Positions 20,575-30,037 of a stretch of DNA of 64,000 nt are shown piece after piece (position 1 is the stretch's first letter; the number at the start of each line of letters is the position of its first letter). A program made the position numbers and the translations under genes. The notes under the pieces were generated by a model that had not been told where the DNA came from, ran no database searches, and saw only the letters and a program-made list of their open reading frames with translations. The stretch comes from Hyphomicrobiales bacterium (GTDB lineage: Bacteria > Pseudomonadota > Alphaproteobacteria > Rhizobiales > Rhizobiaceae). The DNA is taken from positions 1,054,001 to 1,118,000 of the forward strand of contig UBYA01000011.1 in NCBI GenBank assembly GCA_900469615.1. The letters run 5' to 3'.

Positions 20575-21666
20575 ATGAAGACGCATCCGCTGAAGGGACC
20601 GAACCGCTTGAAGCTCGGCGTTTTTTCCGCAAATGCGGATGGCGGCCTCGCAATAACCGACGTGCCCGAGCGCTGGACTGCCGGCTGGCAGGATAATCTG
20701 ACCGCGGCGCAGATCGCCGACCGGGCCGGGTTCGAATTCTTTCTACCGATTGCCCGCTGGCGCGGCTTCGGCGGCAAGAACCGCGTGCGCGAATGGTCGT
20801 TCGAGACCTTCACCTGGGCTGCCGCACTTTCTGCTGCAACCGAGCGGATCGGCCTCTTCATGACGGTGCATGTTCCGCTCGTTCACCCGCTTTATGCCGC
20901 CAAGTCGCTCGCCACGGTCGACCATATCAGCGGGGGAAGGGCTGGACTGAACATTGTCTGCGGCTGGAACCCGAAGGAATTCGGCATGTTCGGCGTGCCG
21001 CTGGTCGAAAAGGGTTACGACCAGGCGGCCGAATGGCTCGAAATCGTCGAAAAGCTCTATGCATCCGATGAGCCGCTCGACTATGCGGGCAGCTACTACA
21101 ACCTGAAAGAAGCCGTCAGCCGCCCGGCAAGCCTGCAGACACCGCGGCCGGTGACGATGAACGCAGCATTTGGCGGCCCCGGTCGCGATTTTGCCGCGAC
21201 GCATTGTGACTATCTCTTCACCACCTTTACCGAAATCGGCGAAGCCGGAAAGCATGTGGCCGATATTGCCGGGCGTGCCGAAGGAAAGGGGAGACAGATC
21301 GGCGTCTATACGGTTTGCCATGTAGTTTGCCGCGAGACGCAGGCGGAGGCGGAAGATTATTACACCCGCTATGCCGTGACCATGGCCGATCACGACGCCG
21401 TCGACCAGCATATGGCCGGCAAGAAGGAATTCTCGCAATCCCATGATCGCGAAGCTTATGACCGTTATCGGCAGCGTTTTGCCGGCGGTGCCGGCAGCTA
21501 CCCGTTGATCGGCACGCCGCAGCGGATCGCGGAGGAGATGATTGCGATCGCCGGGCAAGGTTATGCCGGAATTGCGCTGTCCTTCGTCAACTACACGCAG
21601 GAGCTTCCCTATTTCTGCGATCGGGTGCTTCCGCTTCTGAAGAAGGCCGGGTTGCGGATAGAGTGA
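20575..21666 (+). CDS. LLM-class flavin-dependent monooxygenase
   Basis: A 363-residue luciferase-like monooxygenase of the alkanesulfonate monooxygenase (SsuD/SfnG) side of the family. Visible family segments are SAATERIGLFMTVHVPLVHP, LATVDHISGGRAGLNIVCGW (substrate/flavin-binding loop), and the C-terminal IGTPQRIAEEMIAIAGQGYAG helix pair. The start at 20575 follows GGGAGGAGG; an in-frame codon upstream at 20533 would include the ribosome-binding site itself. It stands alone between the LysR gene and a region without genes. FMNH2-dependent oxidation of an organosulfur or pyrimidine-like compound is possible; the substrate is unknown. Confidence 0.85.
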   Translation: MKTHPLKGPNRLKLGVFSANADGGLAITDVPERWTAGWQDNLTAAQIADRAGFEFFLPIARWRGFGGKNRVREWSFETFTWAAALSAATERIGLFMTVHVPLVHPLYAAKSLATVDHISGGRAGLNIVCGWNPKEFGMFGVPLVEKGYDQAAEWLEIVEKLYASDEPLDYAGSYYNLKEAVSRPASLQTPRPVTMNAAFGGPGRDFAATHCDYLFTTFTEIGEAGKHVADIAGRAEGKGRQIGVYTVCHVVCRETQAEAEDYYTRYAVTMADHDAVDQHMAGKKEFSQSHDREAYDRYRQRFAGGAGSYPLIGTPQRIAEEMIAIAGQGYAGIALSFVNYTQELPYFCDRVLPLLKKAGLRIE

Positions 21667-22081
21667 GGGATGGCTGCTTTCCCCGCCTTCACCGGCGCTC
21701 GACAGCGGCGTATATGATCGCCTTCCGCTGATCCTGTGGCGAGCCGGCGCATGCCGGCTTTCAGCCCATTTGCATCGCTGCCATTTGCGGGTGCGACATC
21801 GTTGCTGCTGCGGCAAGTGTGCATTGCAGCAAAAAACTTGCCCCAAGGGGTTTACAAGCGCGCCATCGGATGGGATTCTTTTGGCGAAGGGTGCCGCTTG
21901 ATTTGCGGCGACGCTATTCCCTTCACCCGGATGCCTTGACTTGGGCTCCGGCGCGCTGTGCTTTGCAAGCGCTTAACCGAACACATCAATCCGAGGCCGG
22001 AATGAGACGTTTGTGCCGTCTCCGGCTGTTGTCTCATTGCGCCCTGGGCATTGCCTTGGGACACAGATAATCGGGCTTTTC
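21667..22081. other. intergenic region, no gene recognised
   Basis: About 415 bases without a convincing coding frame. There is a short CCGGCGCATGCCGG palindrome near 21746 that may serve as a terminator stem, but no T tract. Open frames crossing the region lack ribosome-binding sites and similarity to known families. Confidence 0.4.
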
Positions 22082-22744
22082 ATGAGCTTTAAGTCAAAAC
22101 GCGCCCTTCGCGGCGTTCTGGGTCTCCTTGCGAGCGTCAGTTTGCCGCCGGCGGCCAAAGCCAGCGATTTGATGATCTGGTCGCCGGTCAAGCTGGCGCC
22201 GCGAACATACAAGACGACGCTTGGCTTTCGGCTGCCGATGGCCTGGGAGATGAGCGCGGGCATGGATCTTGGGCTTGGCGGAGCGGCCAATGGCAGAATC
22301 GTGCGCAGCAGCCGACTGGCAACGTTCTGGGGAAGGGCAATCGATGACCACAAACGCTTTTCAACCGTGTGGCGCCGTGAAGTCGCGTTGAGGGTCGACA
22401 CCGTCAACGGTACGGGATCGCTTTGCCTCGAACGTTCGCGAAGCTGGGCGGTCTGGAGCAATCTGGACATGAGCACGTCCCGCTCGCTGAATGTGAACTA
22501 TGCGGGCGCGCGGAATGCGGGAAACTCCGTTACCGCCACGAACGCAGTGACCGTCGCCGTTCCCTGGACGGGAACGTCCGTATCGGCGATCGGCAATCTG
22601 AAGGATGTGGGCAGCATGTTTTCCAGCACCGTATCGCTGCAGCAGCCATTGACGCCGAATCTCAATTTCTCGGCTTCCTTCGTCGACCCGCAGACCCTGG
22701 TGCCGACCGGCAACCTGCGTGTCGACTACCGCATCAAATGGTAG
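22082..22744 (+). CDS. hypothetical exported protein, possible outer-membrane beta-barrel
   Basis: A 220-residue protein that I do not recognise. Residues 1-27 look like a signal peptide (KSKRALRG basic start, LLASVSLPPAA core, cleavage after AKA). The mature part is rich in alternating polar/hydrophobic stretches with Ser, Thr, Asn and Gly (LNVNYAGARNAGNSVTATNA, FSSTVSLQQPLTPNLNFSAS) and ends in an aromatic residue (YRIKW), as outer-membrane barrels often do. The start at 22082 is chosen because it gives the signal peptide; an upstream in-frame ATG at 22013 would bury it. It is convergent with the mscS gene. Confidence 0.6.
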   Translation: MSFKSKRALRGVLGLLASVSLPPAAKASDLMIWSPVKLAPRTYKTTLGFRLPMAWEMSAGMDLGLGGAANGRIVRSSRLATFWGRAIDDHKRFSTVWRREVALRVDTVNGTGSLCLERSRSWAVWSNLDMSTSRSLNVNYAGARNAGNSVTATNAVTVAVPWTGTSVSAIGNLKDVGSMFSSTVSLQQPLTPNLNFSASFVDPQTLVPTGNLRVDYRIKW

Positions 22745-22915
22745 GTCCTTCGGTGAGCCTGACCGCCCCTGCCGGCAAGGCACGGAACAAATGCCGCTCA
22801 CTGAAGTTTAAGGCAGGCAAGGAATCAATCTTGCTCTGAGGTCCCTGTGGCCTTGCGAAGCCTGCTGCTGGTTCAGCTCCCTGCCGGCGGCAGGCTTGGC
22901 GATGCGCGAACAGGA

Positions 22916-23761
22916 TCAATCGGCTGCGGCTGTGGTGGCGGGGTCCGCCGGCAATCTGGCGGCGACGTCTGCCTCGGCAAGCCGTGCCTTCAGTTTCGAT
23001 ACGGCTTCGTGCCGGACATCCGACCAAGAGGTGGTGAGCGTCCAGTATTCGATATTCAACACGGTCTGGTCGGCTGCCAGGTCGTCGAGGTAGACTTTCG
23101 GTGCCGGCGTGCTCTTGATACGACGATCTTCCTTCAGGACGTCCAGAATTGTCTTGCGGGCAAGATCGATGTCGATATTCCCGCCCAGGGTGACGGCCAA
23201 TGCCTGGCGTCGATCCGGCTCGCGGCTGTAGTTGACGATCGGGGTGTTCCAGAGCGTGGAGTTCGGGGCCATGAGATAGAGGCCGTCCGCCGTCTTCATC
23301 TCCGTGGCAAAGAGCCCGATTTCCTTGATGTATCCTTTGACGGTGGCCGTCTCGATATATTCGCCGACGCGGAACGGCCGCAGGATCAGCAGCATGATAC
23401 CGGCGGCGATGTTCTGGAGCGTGCCCTGCAGCGCCAGGCCGACCGCCAGGCCGGCAGCGCCGAGGGCGGCGATGATGGAAGCGGTCTGAACGCCGAATTG
23501 TCCGAGAACGGTGATGAAGACCAGGATGAGCAGGCTGTAGTGCAGGACGTTCTGGAAGAAGCTTGCCAGCGTTTCGTCGATGCCGCGGATACGCGAGATG
23601 ACGCGATAGGCCGAGCGGCTGATGATGCCGGCAAGCAGCCAGCCGCCGATCAACAGAATGATCGCACCGAGAATCGAGAAACCGTATTGCACCGCAAGCG
23701 CCGAAGCCTGGTCGAGTGCGGTGCGGGTGGCGACGACGATGTTGGTCGTTTGATCTTCCAT
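22916..23761 (-). CDS. mscS: small-conductance mechanosensitive channel, MscS family
   Basis: A 281-residue inner-membrane channel that opens under membrane tension to release solutes during osmotic downshock. Three transmembrane helices are visible (about 24-48, 70-90 and 95-130). The third is the Gly/Ala-rich pore helix AALGAAGLAVGLALQGTLQN, directly followed by the beta domain start RPFRVGEYIE, and a cytoplasmic alpha-beta region follows. Length equals that of E. coli MscS (286). It is transcribed alone on the minus strand, downstream of a promoter region shared with no other gene. Confidence 0.92.
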   Translation of the reverse strand: MEDQTTNIVVATRTALDQASALAVQYGFSILGAIILLIGGWLLAGIISRSAYRVISRIRGIDETLASFFQNVLHYSLLILVFITVLGQFGVQTASIIAALGAAGLAVGLALQGTLQNIAAGIMLLILRPFRVGEYIETATVKGYIKEIGLFATEMKTADGLYLMAPNSTLWNTPIVNYSREPDRRQALAVTLGGNIDIDLARKTILDVLKEDRRIKSTPAPKVYLDDLAADQTVLNIEYWTLTTSWSDVRHEAVSKLKARLAEADVAARLPADPATTAAAD

Positions 23762-23882
23762 TTTAAAACTCCATCTTTTTCAGAGAGCCAAATGAGAAGT
23801 CGCAATCTTTGTTCCCGATCTTCGGGTGCATGAATCCCAGCCGTTTCAAGTGATTGCACGGGATAGCCTCCATGCGGAGGCT

Positions 23883-25352
23883 TCAGACGCCGTGCTTTGC
23901 CTGATGTGCGCCCGCGGTGCCGGCGATGGCGGCATAGTGAGCCTTTTTCTGTTCGTACATGCCGAGATCGGCGCGTTTGATCATCGCTTCCATCGTTTCG
24001 CCGGGCTGACTCGTCGCGACACCGACGGCGACGCTGAGCGGCGCGCTGGAATAGAACTGGTTGTTGATCTTCAGCAGTTCGTTGATCGTCTCAACCATCG
24101 CTCCGGCCGTGATTTCGTCCGTACCCGGCATGAGAATGGCGAATTCGTCGCCGCCGATCCGGGCTGCATGGTTCGGCAGGGAAACGACGCTGTTCAGCAC
24201 CTCGCCCATCCGGCGCAGCAACGCGTCGCCGGCATCGTGTCCGCTTTCGTCGTTGGCCTCTTTCAGTCCATTGAGATCGATGATGATCGCCGAGACCGGC
24301 CGCAGCGATTTGCGCTCCAGCCTGTTGATCTCCTCCATGTAGAAGGCGCGATTGTAAAGCCTGGTCAGGACATCGTGCTTGCCGAGATATTCGAGATAGG
24401 CCTCCGCCTTTTTGCGGGCGGTGATGTCGGTGAGTGCAACCTGCACCAGCGACCAGTCGTTCTCAAAACCGGGAAAGACGGAAAATTGCAGCAGAACGTG
24501 ACGTTCCGATCCGTCGAGGGCATAGTTCAGCACCTCGCGCTGATGGAAGAGGCGGCCGTTCCACAATTCCACCAGTTGCCCGCGGAAATGCTTCTCCATG
24601 TCGTCCCGGAACACTTCACCGATCCGGTGATGCAAGGTCTGGCGGTCCGGCGCGCAAAACAGATCGAGCGTCGCCTGATTGACATCGAGCACGCTGATTT
24701 CGCTCATGCATTGCTGCACGAATTCCGGATGTACGTCGAGAAACACCTGGAAGTCGACGATGCCGCGATGGCGGATTTCATCGAGCAGAATCTTGATGCG
24801 GCTGAAATCCTCGACCCACAGGGATACGGGCGAATGTTCGAACATCCCCTCCGCATAGCGGCGTTGCCGCTCTTCCTGGCGCCTTGCCTCCTCGCGCGCC
24901 GTCACGTCCTCGGTGGTCAAAAGCAACCTGTCCCAGGATTCCTCATGTCCCGGAAGGATGACGCCGCGAAGCTGGATATCGAGCCTCTTGCCGCCAAGGG
25001 AGTAGTTGATGGCGGTGCCCGAAAATTCGGTTTTGCCTTCCCATAGCGCCACAAGCTCGTTCACATGGCTTCGGAGCATTTCGTCCCGGAAGATCTGGGG
25101 AAGGCTTCCCACGAGCGTCTCGAAGGAGGGCGCTTCGAACAGTTCCAGCGTCCTGGCGTTGACGGCAAGGACCTGGATCTTCTGCGAGCAGGCCGCGACG
25201 CGCTGCACATCGGCCAGCAAGTAGCTGCGCAGATCCGTCACCCCTTCCGACCGCCAGAGATCGAATTGTTCCTTGACGCCGCTGAAATCCTCCAGCCACA
25301 TGGCGACAGGCGCGAGATCGAACACTGTGCTGCTAAAATCCTGGGCGTTCAT
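23883..25352 (-). CDS. diguanylate cyclase with two tandem PAS-like domains
   Basis: A 489-residue soluble signalling protein. Two homologous sensory modules lie in tandem (about 10-155 and 165-305). Each begins with a W(L/V)EDFS segment (MWLEDFSGVKEQ, LWVEDFSRIKIL) and ends with a T-x-D-V/I-T-A-R linker (TTEDVTARE, LTDITARK), which marks them as PAS repeats. A GGDEF domain follows (about 320-475) with an intact RIGGDEFAILMP active site, so c-di-GMP synthesis is expected. The RxxD inhibitory site that normally precedes GGDEF is not present (the residues there are SLPNHAAR). There is no EAL domain and no membrane helix. The signal sensed is unknown. Confidence 0.9.
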   Translation of the reverse strand: MNAQDFSSTVFDLAPVAMWLEDFSGVKEQFDLWRSEGVTDLRSYLLADVQRVAACSQKIQVLAVNARTLELFEAPSFETLVGSLPQIFRDEMLRSHVNELVALWEGKTEFSGTAINYSLGGKRLDIQLRGVILPGHEESWDRLLLTTEDVTAREEARRQEERQRRYAEGMFEHSPVSLWVEDFSRIKILLDEIRHRGIVDFQVFLDVHPEFVQQCMSEISVLDVNQATLDLFCAPDRQTLHHRIGEVFRDDMEKHFRGQLVELWNGRLFHQREVLNYALDGSERHVLLQFSVFPGFENDWSLVQVALTDITARKKAEAYLEYLGKHDVLTRLYNRAFYMEEINRLERKSLRPVSAIIIDLNGLKEANDESGHDAGDALLRRMGEVLNSVVSLPNHAARIGGDEFAILMPGTDEITAGAMVETINELLKINNQFYSSAPLSVAVGVATSQPGETMEAMIKRADLGMYEQKKAHYAAIAGTAGAHQAKHGV

Positions 25353-25573
25353 TCCAATTCCCTGCGCCGGCAGTGAAAATCAGTATGAGAAGCACAAAGG
25401 CCGGCTGTTCGCTGGGTTCTGCTTAGCGAAGATTTGTAAAGCTTGCGTTGATATCCGCCGATTGGTCAAGCCGCGCGGGCAATAGCGGCCTGTTTTCAAT
25501 TCATTCTTGCGGAAACTGTGCCAAAAATGGTTCGCTGGCGTCACGGCGCACCGATTTCCATGGGCCTGTTCCG

Positions 25574-26023
25574 TCACGTCTTCAGAAAGCGTTCAAACGC
25601 TTCAAGGGTCTTTTCGCTGACATGATGCTCGATGCCTTCGGCGTCGTTCCTCGCCGTGTCGGGGTCGACGCCGAGGCGGCATAGCACGGCTTCCACGACC
25701 TCGTGGCGCCGGCGGGTGGCAACCGCCAGGCGCTGTCCTTCCTCGGTCAGAAACACGCCGCGATAGGGGCGCTGCGTGATCAGATTTTCCTCGGCCAGAC
25801 GCTTGAGCATCTTGGCGACCGTCGGCTGCGTCACTCCCAGCCTCTGTGCGATGTCCGTCTGACGTGCCTCGCCGGAATGCTCTATCAGGTCGGCGATGAG
25901 CTCGACGTAATCTTCCATCAGTTCCGTGCGCCGGTCGTCACGGCTTTTCTGAAAGGCCTCGGCATGCGACTCGACTTCCGTTGAGGCAAGCCGGCTTTCC
26001 GGAGTGGGAGGCAATTTCGTCAA
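25574..26023 (-). CDS. mntR: manganese-responsive regulator MntR (DtxR family)
   Basis: A 149-residue DtxR/MntR-type repressor. The winged helix includes ELIADLIEHSGEARQTDIAQRLGVTQPTVAKMLKRL, and the dimerisation/metal-binding part includes RHEVVEAVLCRLGVDPDTARNDAEGIEHHVS, with the Cys, Glu and His residues that bind Mn(II) in the family. The short form (no SH3 domain) is typical of alphaproteobacterial and enterobacterial MntR. It represses manganese uptake when Mn is plentiful. No mntH or sit gene is in the window. A DtxR-like palindrome lies in its own promoter (26063-26082). Confidence 0.9.
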   Translation of the reverse strand: MTKLPPTPESRLASTEVESHAEAFQKSRDDRRTELMEDYVELIADLIEHSGEARQTDIAQRLGVTQPTVAKMLKRLAEENLITQRPYRGVFLTEEGQRLAVATRRRHEVVEAVLCRLGVDPDTARNDAEGIEHHVSEKTLEAFERFLKT

Positions 26024-26062
26024 GACGGCTCACCTTCGCAAGGCTAAGAAAGTGGTAAAGAT

Positions 26063-26082
26063 ATTTAGCCTAGCCTATAAAT
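26063..26082. promoter_or_regulatory. possible MntR box upstream of mntR
   Basis: ATTTAGCCTAGCCTATAAAT is an imperfect palindrome with A/T-rich arms (ATTTA, TAAAT) around GCCTAGCCTA, resembling DtxR/MntR-type boxes built on TTAGCCTAGCCTAA. It lies 40 bases upstream of the mntR start and suggests autoregulation. Confidence 0.45.
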
Positions 26083-26174
26083 AAATCGCAAGCGCAATGA
26101 AACCCTCATCGCGGTATAGTCACCGCCAATCGGGGGATGAGGATTCCGGGTTCATGCCGTGTCGGCTTATCGGC

Positions 26175-26211
26175 GCCCGACCCTCGGGGCGCGCTACCCC
26201 CGGGTCCGGGC
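26175..26211 (-). terminator. GC-rich hairpin after the pit gene
   Basis: GCCCGACCC (26175-26183) can pair with GGGTCCGGGC (26202-26211) with one bulge, and the inner TCGGGG pairs with CCCCCG. It sits 23 bases after the pit stop on that strand. There is no T tract, so it is only a candidate terminator. Confidence 0.4.
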
Positions 26212-26233
26212 AGGGCAAGAATGCTTGCGCCGT

Positions 26234-27238
26234 TCAATGGAAAATCCGGACGCACCAGTAGGACAGTGCCGAAATCACCGCGGCGGCGGGCAGCGTGATC
26301 ACCCAGGCGATGACGATATTGCCGGCAACGCCCCACCGCACCGCCGATACCCGCCGGGCAGCGCCGACGCCGATGATGGCGCCGGTAATCGTGTGGGTCG
26401 TCGAGACCGGTATGCCGAGCCAGGTTGCCGCAAAAAGCGTCAAAGCGCCGCCCGTCTCCGCGCAGAAACCCTGCATGGGGTTGAGGCGCGTTATTTTCGA
26501 GCCCATCGTATGTACGATCCGCCATCCGCCGAGCAGCGTGCCGAGGGCCATGGCCGTCTGACACGAAAGAACCACCCATAAAGGAACGTGGAAGGAACCG
26601 CCGCCATATCCTTGGGAATAAAGAAGTATGGCGATGATCCCCATCGTCTTCTGGGCGTCATTGCCTCCATGCCCAAGAGAATAGAGCGAGGCCGAAAAGA
26701 ACTGCATGATGCGGAAGGTGCGGTCGACGGCGAACGGCGTCTGCCGCACAAAGAGCCATGTGACGCCAAGCACCAGGAACAGGGCGAGCAGAAAGCCGAT
26801 CAGGGGGGACATGACGATCGCGCCGGCCGTTTTCAAAACGCCGACCCAGACGATCGAACTGACGCCGACCTTGGCGATACCGGCGCCGATCAGGCCGCCG
26901 ACGAGGGCATGCGAGGAGCTGGATGGGATGCCGAATATCCAGGTGACGATGTTCCAGACGATTGCCCCCATCAATGCGGAGAAAATGACGGATGCGTCGA
27001 CGATCTTCGGGTCGATGATCCCCGTTCCAAGCGTCTCCGCGACATGCAGCCCGAAGAACAGGAAAGCGATGAAATTGAAGAATGCCGCCCACAAAACCGC
27101 ATATTGCGGCCGCAGGACTCGGGTCGAGACGATGGTGGCTATGGAATTCGCGGCGTCATGCAGGCCATTCAGAAAATCGAAGAACAGCGCCGTGGCAATG
27201 ATTGCCACCAGCAGCGGAAAGGCGAGCGAGGCCTCCAT
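26234..27238 (-). CDS. pit: inorganic phosphate transporter, PiT family
   Basis: A 334-residue membrane protein that imports phosphate (as metal-phosphate) with protons. Two copies of the PiT signature GxNDxxNxxx are visible: FLNGLHDAANSIATIVSTRV near the N-terminus and GHGGNDAQKTMGIIAILLY in the second half. About ten hydrophobic helices fill the rest, with GIPSSSSHALVGGLIGAG and GIPVSTTHTITGAIIGVG as paired repeats of the family. At 334 residues it is the short form, typical of bacteria that pair it with a DUF47 protein. The start codon shares its first base with the stop of the upstream DUF47 gene, so the two are translationally coupled. Confidence 0.95.
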   Translation of the reverse strand: MEASLAFPLLVAIIATALFFDFLNGLHDAANSIATIVSTRVLRPQYAVLWAAFFNFIAFLFFGLHVAETLGTGIIDPKIVDASVIFSALMGAIVWNIVTWIFGIPSSSSHALVGGLIGAGIAKVGVSSIVWVGVLKTAGAIVMSPLIGFLLALFLVLGVTWLFVRQTPFAVDRTFRIMQFFSASLYSLGHGGNDAQKTMGIIAILLYSQGYGGGSFHVPLWVVLSCQTAMALGTLLGGWRIVHTMGSKITRLNPMQGFCAETGGALTLFAATWLGIPVSTTHTITGAIIGVGAARRVSAVRWGVAGNIVIAWVITLPAAAVISALSYWCVRIFH

Positions 27239-27879
27239 CAGACACTCTCGATCACGATGCCGTTGATCTCATTGGCGACGTCCTCGAAACGGTCGACCAC
27301 CTTTTCCAGCTCGCCATATATCTCGCTGCCGATGATATAGGCCATGGCGTTGGAGGTGCCATGGCTGCGGAAAAGTTCCTTCAGGCCCTGCTCGTGCAAC
27401 TCGTCCGCATGCCCTTCAGCCGTGACGATCTCTTCGGTGATATTGGCAAGCCGGGTGGCGTTGGCGCCCATGCGATCCAGCAGCGGCACCGCTTCGGCGA
27501 CGAGATGCGCCGCCTTGACGATCACCCCGCCCATCTGCTGCATGCGCGGATCGAAGCTCTTCTGCTCGAAGAGGCGAATGGTCTTGACCGTCTTGTGCAT
27601 CATGTCGATGGCGTCATCCATCGACATGATCAGGTCCTTGATGTCGCCTCGATCGAATGGGGTGATGAAGCTTTTGCGCACGGCAAGCAGCACATCGCGG
27701 GTGATGTCGTCGGCCTGATTTTCGAATTCGACGATCTGCCGGCACTTTCCCTCGATGTCGTTACCCGAGAGCAGCTCGTTCAGCGCCTCGGCGGCGCCGA
27801 CGATCGTGCGCGAGTGCTGCGCGAACAGATCGAAGAAACGATCCTCGCGCGGCATGAGTTTGCGAAACCAGCCTAACAT
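27238..27879 (-). CDS. DUF47 family phosphate-transport accessory protein (PhoU-like)
   Basis: A 213-residue all-alpha protein of the DUF47/PhoU-related family. It starts MLGWFRKLMPREDRFFDLFAQ as these proteins normally do. The PhoU-type metal-binding pattern E/D-x3-D is visible in FENQADDITRDV and MDDAIDMM. Such proteins are encoded just before pit genes and adjust or limit PiT transport. The start at 27879 (residue 16 of the longer frame) is preferred because of this conserved N-terminus. Its stop overlaps the pit start by one base. Confidence 0.9.
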   Translation of the reverse strand: MLGWFRKLMPREDRFFDLFAQHSRTIVGAAEALNELLSGNDIEGKCRQIVEFENQADDITRDVLLAVRKSFITPFDRGDIKDLIMSMDDAIDMMHKTVKTIRLFEQKSFDPRMQQMGGVIVKAAHLVAEAVPLLDRMGANATRLANITEEIVTAEGHADELHEQGLKELFRSHGTSNAMAYIIGSEIYGELEKVVDRFEDVANEINGIVIESV

Positions 27880-28043
27880 CAACACTCCATGCGTCCATTG
27901 TCGCGAAATTGTCATAATTGACAACGCGCGGCTTGGAAAGGCGCGGAATGGCGATGTTTTCAGCCGTCGCCCACGTTTGTTGTGGACACGCTACGTTCGC
28001 TTTGTCGAATGCAATTGGCTTCTCTATGCAGTGCGCCGACCGG

Positions 28044-29126
28044 TCAGGCCGGTATCTGCGCGCGCAGCAGCGGCAACAATCGGTCGCCCTGCCGCTGGAT
28101 TTCAGACAGATAAGGCGTGTCGGAAAGCACGAAATGCGTGATGCCCAGATCGCGATATCTGCGCAGCGAGCGGGCGACATCCTCGGCGGAGCCGACCAGC
28201 CATGTGGTTCCGGCGCCACCGCCGCCGAACTTGCCCGGCGCCGTGTAGAGATTGTCGTCCAGCACCTCGCCGCGCTCCGCCAGATCGAACAGCCGCCTCT
28301 GGCCCACGGCAACCGACTGCCGGTGATCGTTCCAGCCGGTGCCCTTGCTCCTTGCCATTTCGGCAACCTTCGCTTCGGCATCCGCCCAGGCCTGCTCGGT
28401 CGTGTCGCGAACCAGCGTGGTTATGCGCAGCCCGAATTCCAGCGGCGGAAGATCGCGGTCAAGCTTTCCGCTCAATGCCTTGAGCCGGCTGATGCGATCG
28501 TCGATATCGGCGAGAGGCTCGCCCCAGAAGAGCTGCACGTCGGCTTCCGTGGCGGAAACGCGCTCGGCCGCGTCGGAAGCGCCGCCAAAATAGAGCTTGG
28601 GGTGCAGGCGTTCGCCGTGACGCCGGATGCGGGGTGCGACCGTGGATTCGCTGACGCGAAAATGCTCGCCTTCGAAGGTTACGTTTTCCTCGATCCAGAG
28701 CTTTCGGACGAGCCGCATGAACTCCTTGGTTCGGCCATAGCGATGCGCCTGATCGCCTTCGCTGTCGCCATAGGCGGCAAGATTGTCCTTGCCCGATACG
28801 ATATTGACGCGCACGCGGCCTCCGCTCAGGTGATCGAGCGTCGCGGCGGCGGAGGCGAAATGCGCCGGTCGCCAATAGCCCGGCCGGATCGCGATCAGCG
28901 GCTCGAACGTGGTGGTACGCGACGTCAGCGCTGCAGCCACGGTAAACGTATCGGGCCGGCCCCATCCCGTGCCGAGCAGTGCGCCTTTCCAGCCGTGATC
29001 CTCCAGCGCCCTGGCATGGCTTGTCAGCGTTTCCAGGCTGTTATGGTTCTCGACGGCGGAATCGCCGCGGTGGCCGGGTTTGACGTCGTTCGGGATGTAC
29101 CAGAGAAATTCGCAATTGCTGCTCAT
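28044..29126 (-). CDS. LLM-class alkanesulfonate-type monooxygenase (SsuD-like)
   Basis: A 360-residue FMNH2-dependent monooxygenase of the SsuD group, which cleaves sulfonates to sulfite plus an aldehyde. Visible segments are the start CEFLWYIPNDVKPGHRGDS, LDHLSGGRVRVNIVSGKDN, the RYGRTKEFMRLVRKLW helix and TTWLVGSAEDVARSLRRYRD. It ends with LPLLRAQIPA. It lies 56 bases after tauC on the same strand, so it replaces the taurine dioxygenase TauD as the desulfonating enzyme of this unit. The same frame stays open far upstream through tauC, but the recognisable N-terminus begins at 29126, so there is no fusion. Confidence 0.9.
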   Translation of the reverse strand: MSSNCEFLWYIPNDVKPGHRGDSAVENHNSLETLTSHARALEDHGWKGALLGTGWGRPDTFTVAAALTSRTTTFEPLIAIRPGYWRPAHFASAAATLDHLSGGRVRVNIVSGKDNLAAYGDSEGDQAHRYGRTKEFMRLVRKLWIEENVTFEGEHFRVSESTVAPRIRRHGERLHPKLYFGGASDAAERVSATEADVQLFWGEPLADIDDRISRLKALSGKLDRDLPPLEFGLRITTLVRDTTEQAWADAEAKVAEMARSKGTGWNDHRQSVAVGQRRLFDLAERGEVLDDNLYTAPGKFGGGGAGTTWLVGSAEDVARSLRRYRDLGITHFVLSDTPYLSEIQRQGDRLLPLLRAQIPA

Positions 29127-29182
29127 GCCGGGGCCTGTCTGAATTCGATAGAAGAGTACGTGCCGCCGTCGGCGGCGCGCGT

Positions 29183-30037
29183 CTAAAGCTTGCCTTTCCA
29201 GGGAACGAGGATGGCCTCGAGAATGCGGACGGCTGCCGAAAAGGCGAAGGCGCAGACGGCGATGATGCCGATGCCGACGAAGACGACATCGGTGGCGAGG
29301 AACTGCGATGCCGACATGATCATGAAGCCGATGCCACGGGTCGAGGCGATGAGTTCGGCCGCCACCAGCGTTCCCCAGCCGATGCCGAAGGCGATGCGGA
29401 CGCCGGTCAGGATTTCCGGCAGGGCCGAGGGCAGTACGACGGCGAAGAAGAGCTGCAGCCGGCTGGCGCCCAGCGAGCGTGCCGCATTGACGCGCTCCAG
29501 CGGCAGCGAACGCACGCCGGCCTGCGCCGACAGGCAGATCGGCGCGAACATCGCCAGCACGAGGAGCGTGATCTTCGAGGTCTCGCCGATGCCGAGCCAG
29601 ATGATCATCAGCGGCAGATAGGAAAGCGGCGGCAAGGGCCAATAGAACTCGATCGGCGTGTCCAGGACCCCTTTTGCCCAGCGGTTGAGGCCCATCAGCA
29701 GGCCGACGGGAATGCCCAATGCAATCGCAATGGCCGCGGCGACGACGATGCGGAACAGGCTCGCCGATATATGTTCGGAAAGCGAGGCGCCGGCATAGCC
29801 ATCGCGATAGACGACGCCGATCTGCGTCAGGACCTCGTCGGGCCGGGGCAGGAAGAGATGCGATACCAGGCCGAGCTTGGCGACCAGCCACCAAAGGCCG
29901 AGACAGGCGATCGCGGTGACGATGCTGATAACGACTGTGGGCTTGTCGCCGACGCCGAAATCGGGAAGGCGAACCAGCTTCGGCCGCGCATCCTTCGGGG
30001 AAATTGAGAGCGTGTGCGTCTCGATGATGTCGCTCAT
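29183..30037 (-). CDS. tauC: taurine/sulfonate ABC transporter permease, TauC/SsuC type
   Basis: A 284-residue inner-membrane permease with about six helices. It carries the conserved coupling loop in [23 protein letters not shown], and the C-terminal [16 protein letters not shown] tail typical of TauC/SsuC. The N-terminal 45 residues are cytoplasmic. The start overlaps the tauB stop by four bases (ATGA). It acts with TauB and TauA to import taurine or related sulfonates for use as sulfur sources. Confidence 0.9.
   Translation of the reverse strand: MSDIIETHTLSISPKDARPKLVRLPDFGVGDKPTVVISIVTAIACLGLWWLVAKLGLVSHLFLPRPDEVLTQIGVVYRDGYAGASLSEHISASLFRIVVAAAIAIALGIPVGLLMGLNRWAKGVLDTPIEFYWPLPPLSYLPLMIIWLGIGETSKITLLVLAMFAPICLSAQAGVRSLPLERVNAARSLGASRLQLFFAVVLPSALPEILTGVRIAFGIGWGTLVAAELIASTRGIGFMIMSASQFLATDVVFVGIGIIAVCAFAFSAAVRILEAILVPWKGKL

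Noticed and set aside
23865-23882. AGCCTCC-ATGC-GGAGGCT hairpin after the PAS-GGDEF gene
   Set aside because: A perfect 7-bp stem directly after the stop codon, but no T tract on the relevant strand; possible terminator, too weak to list.
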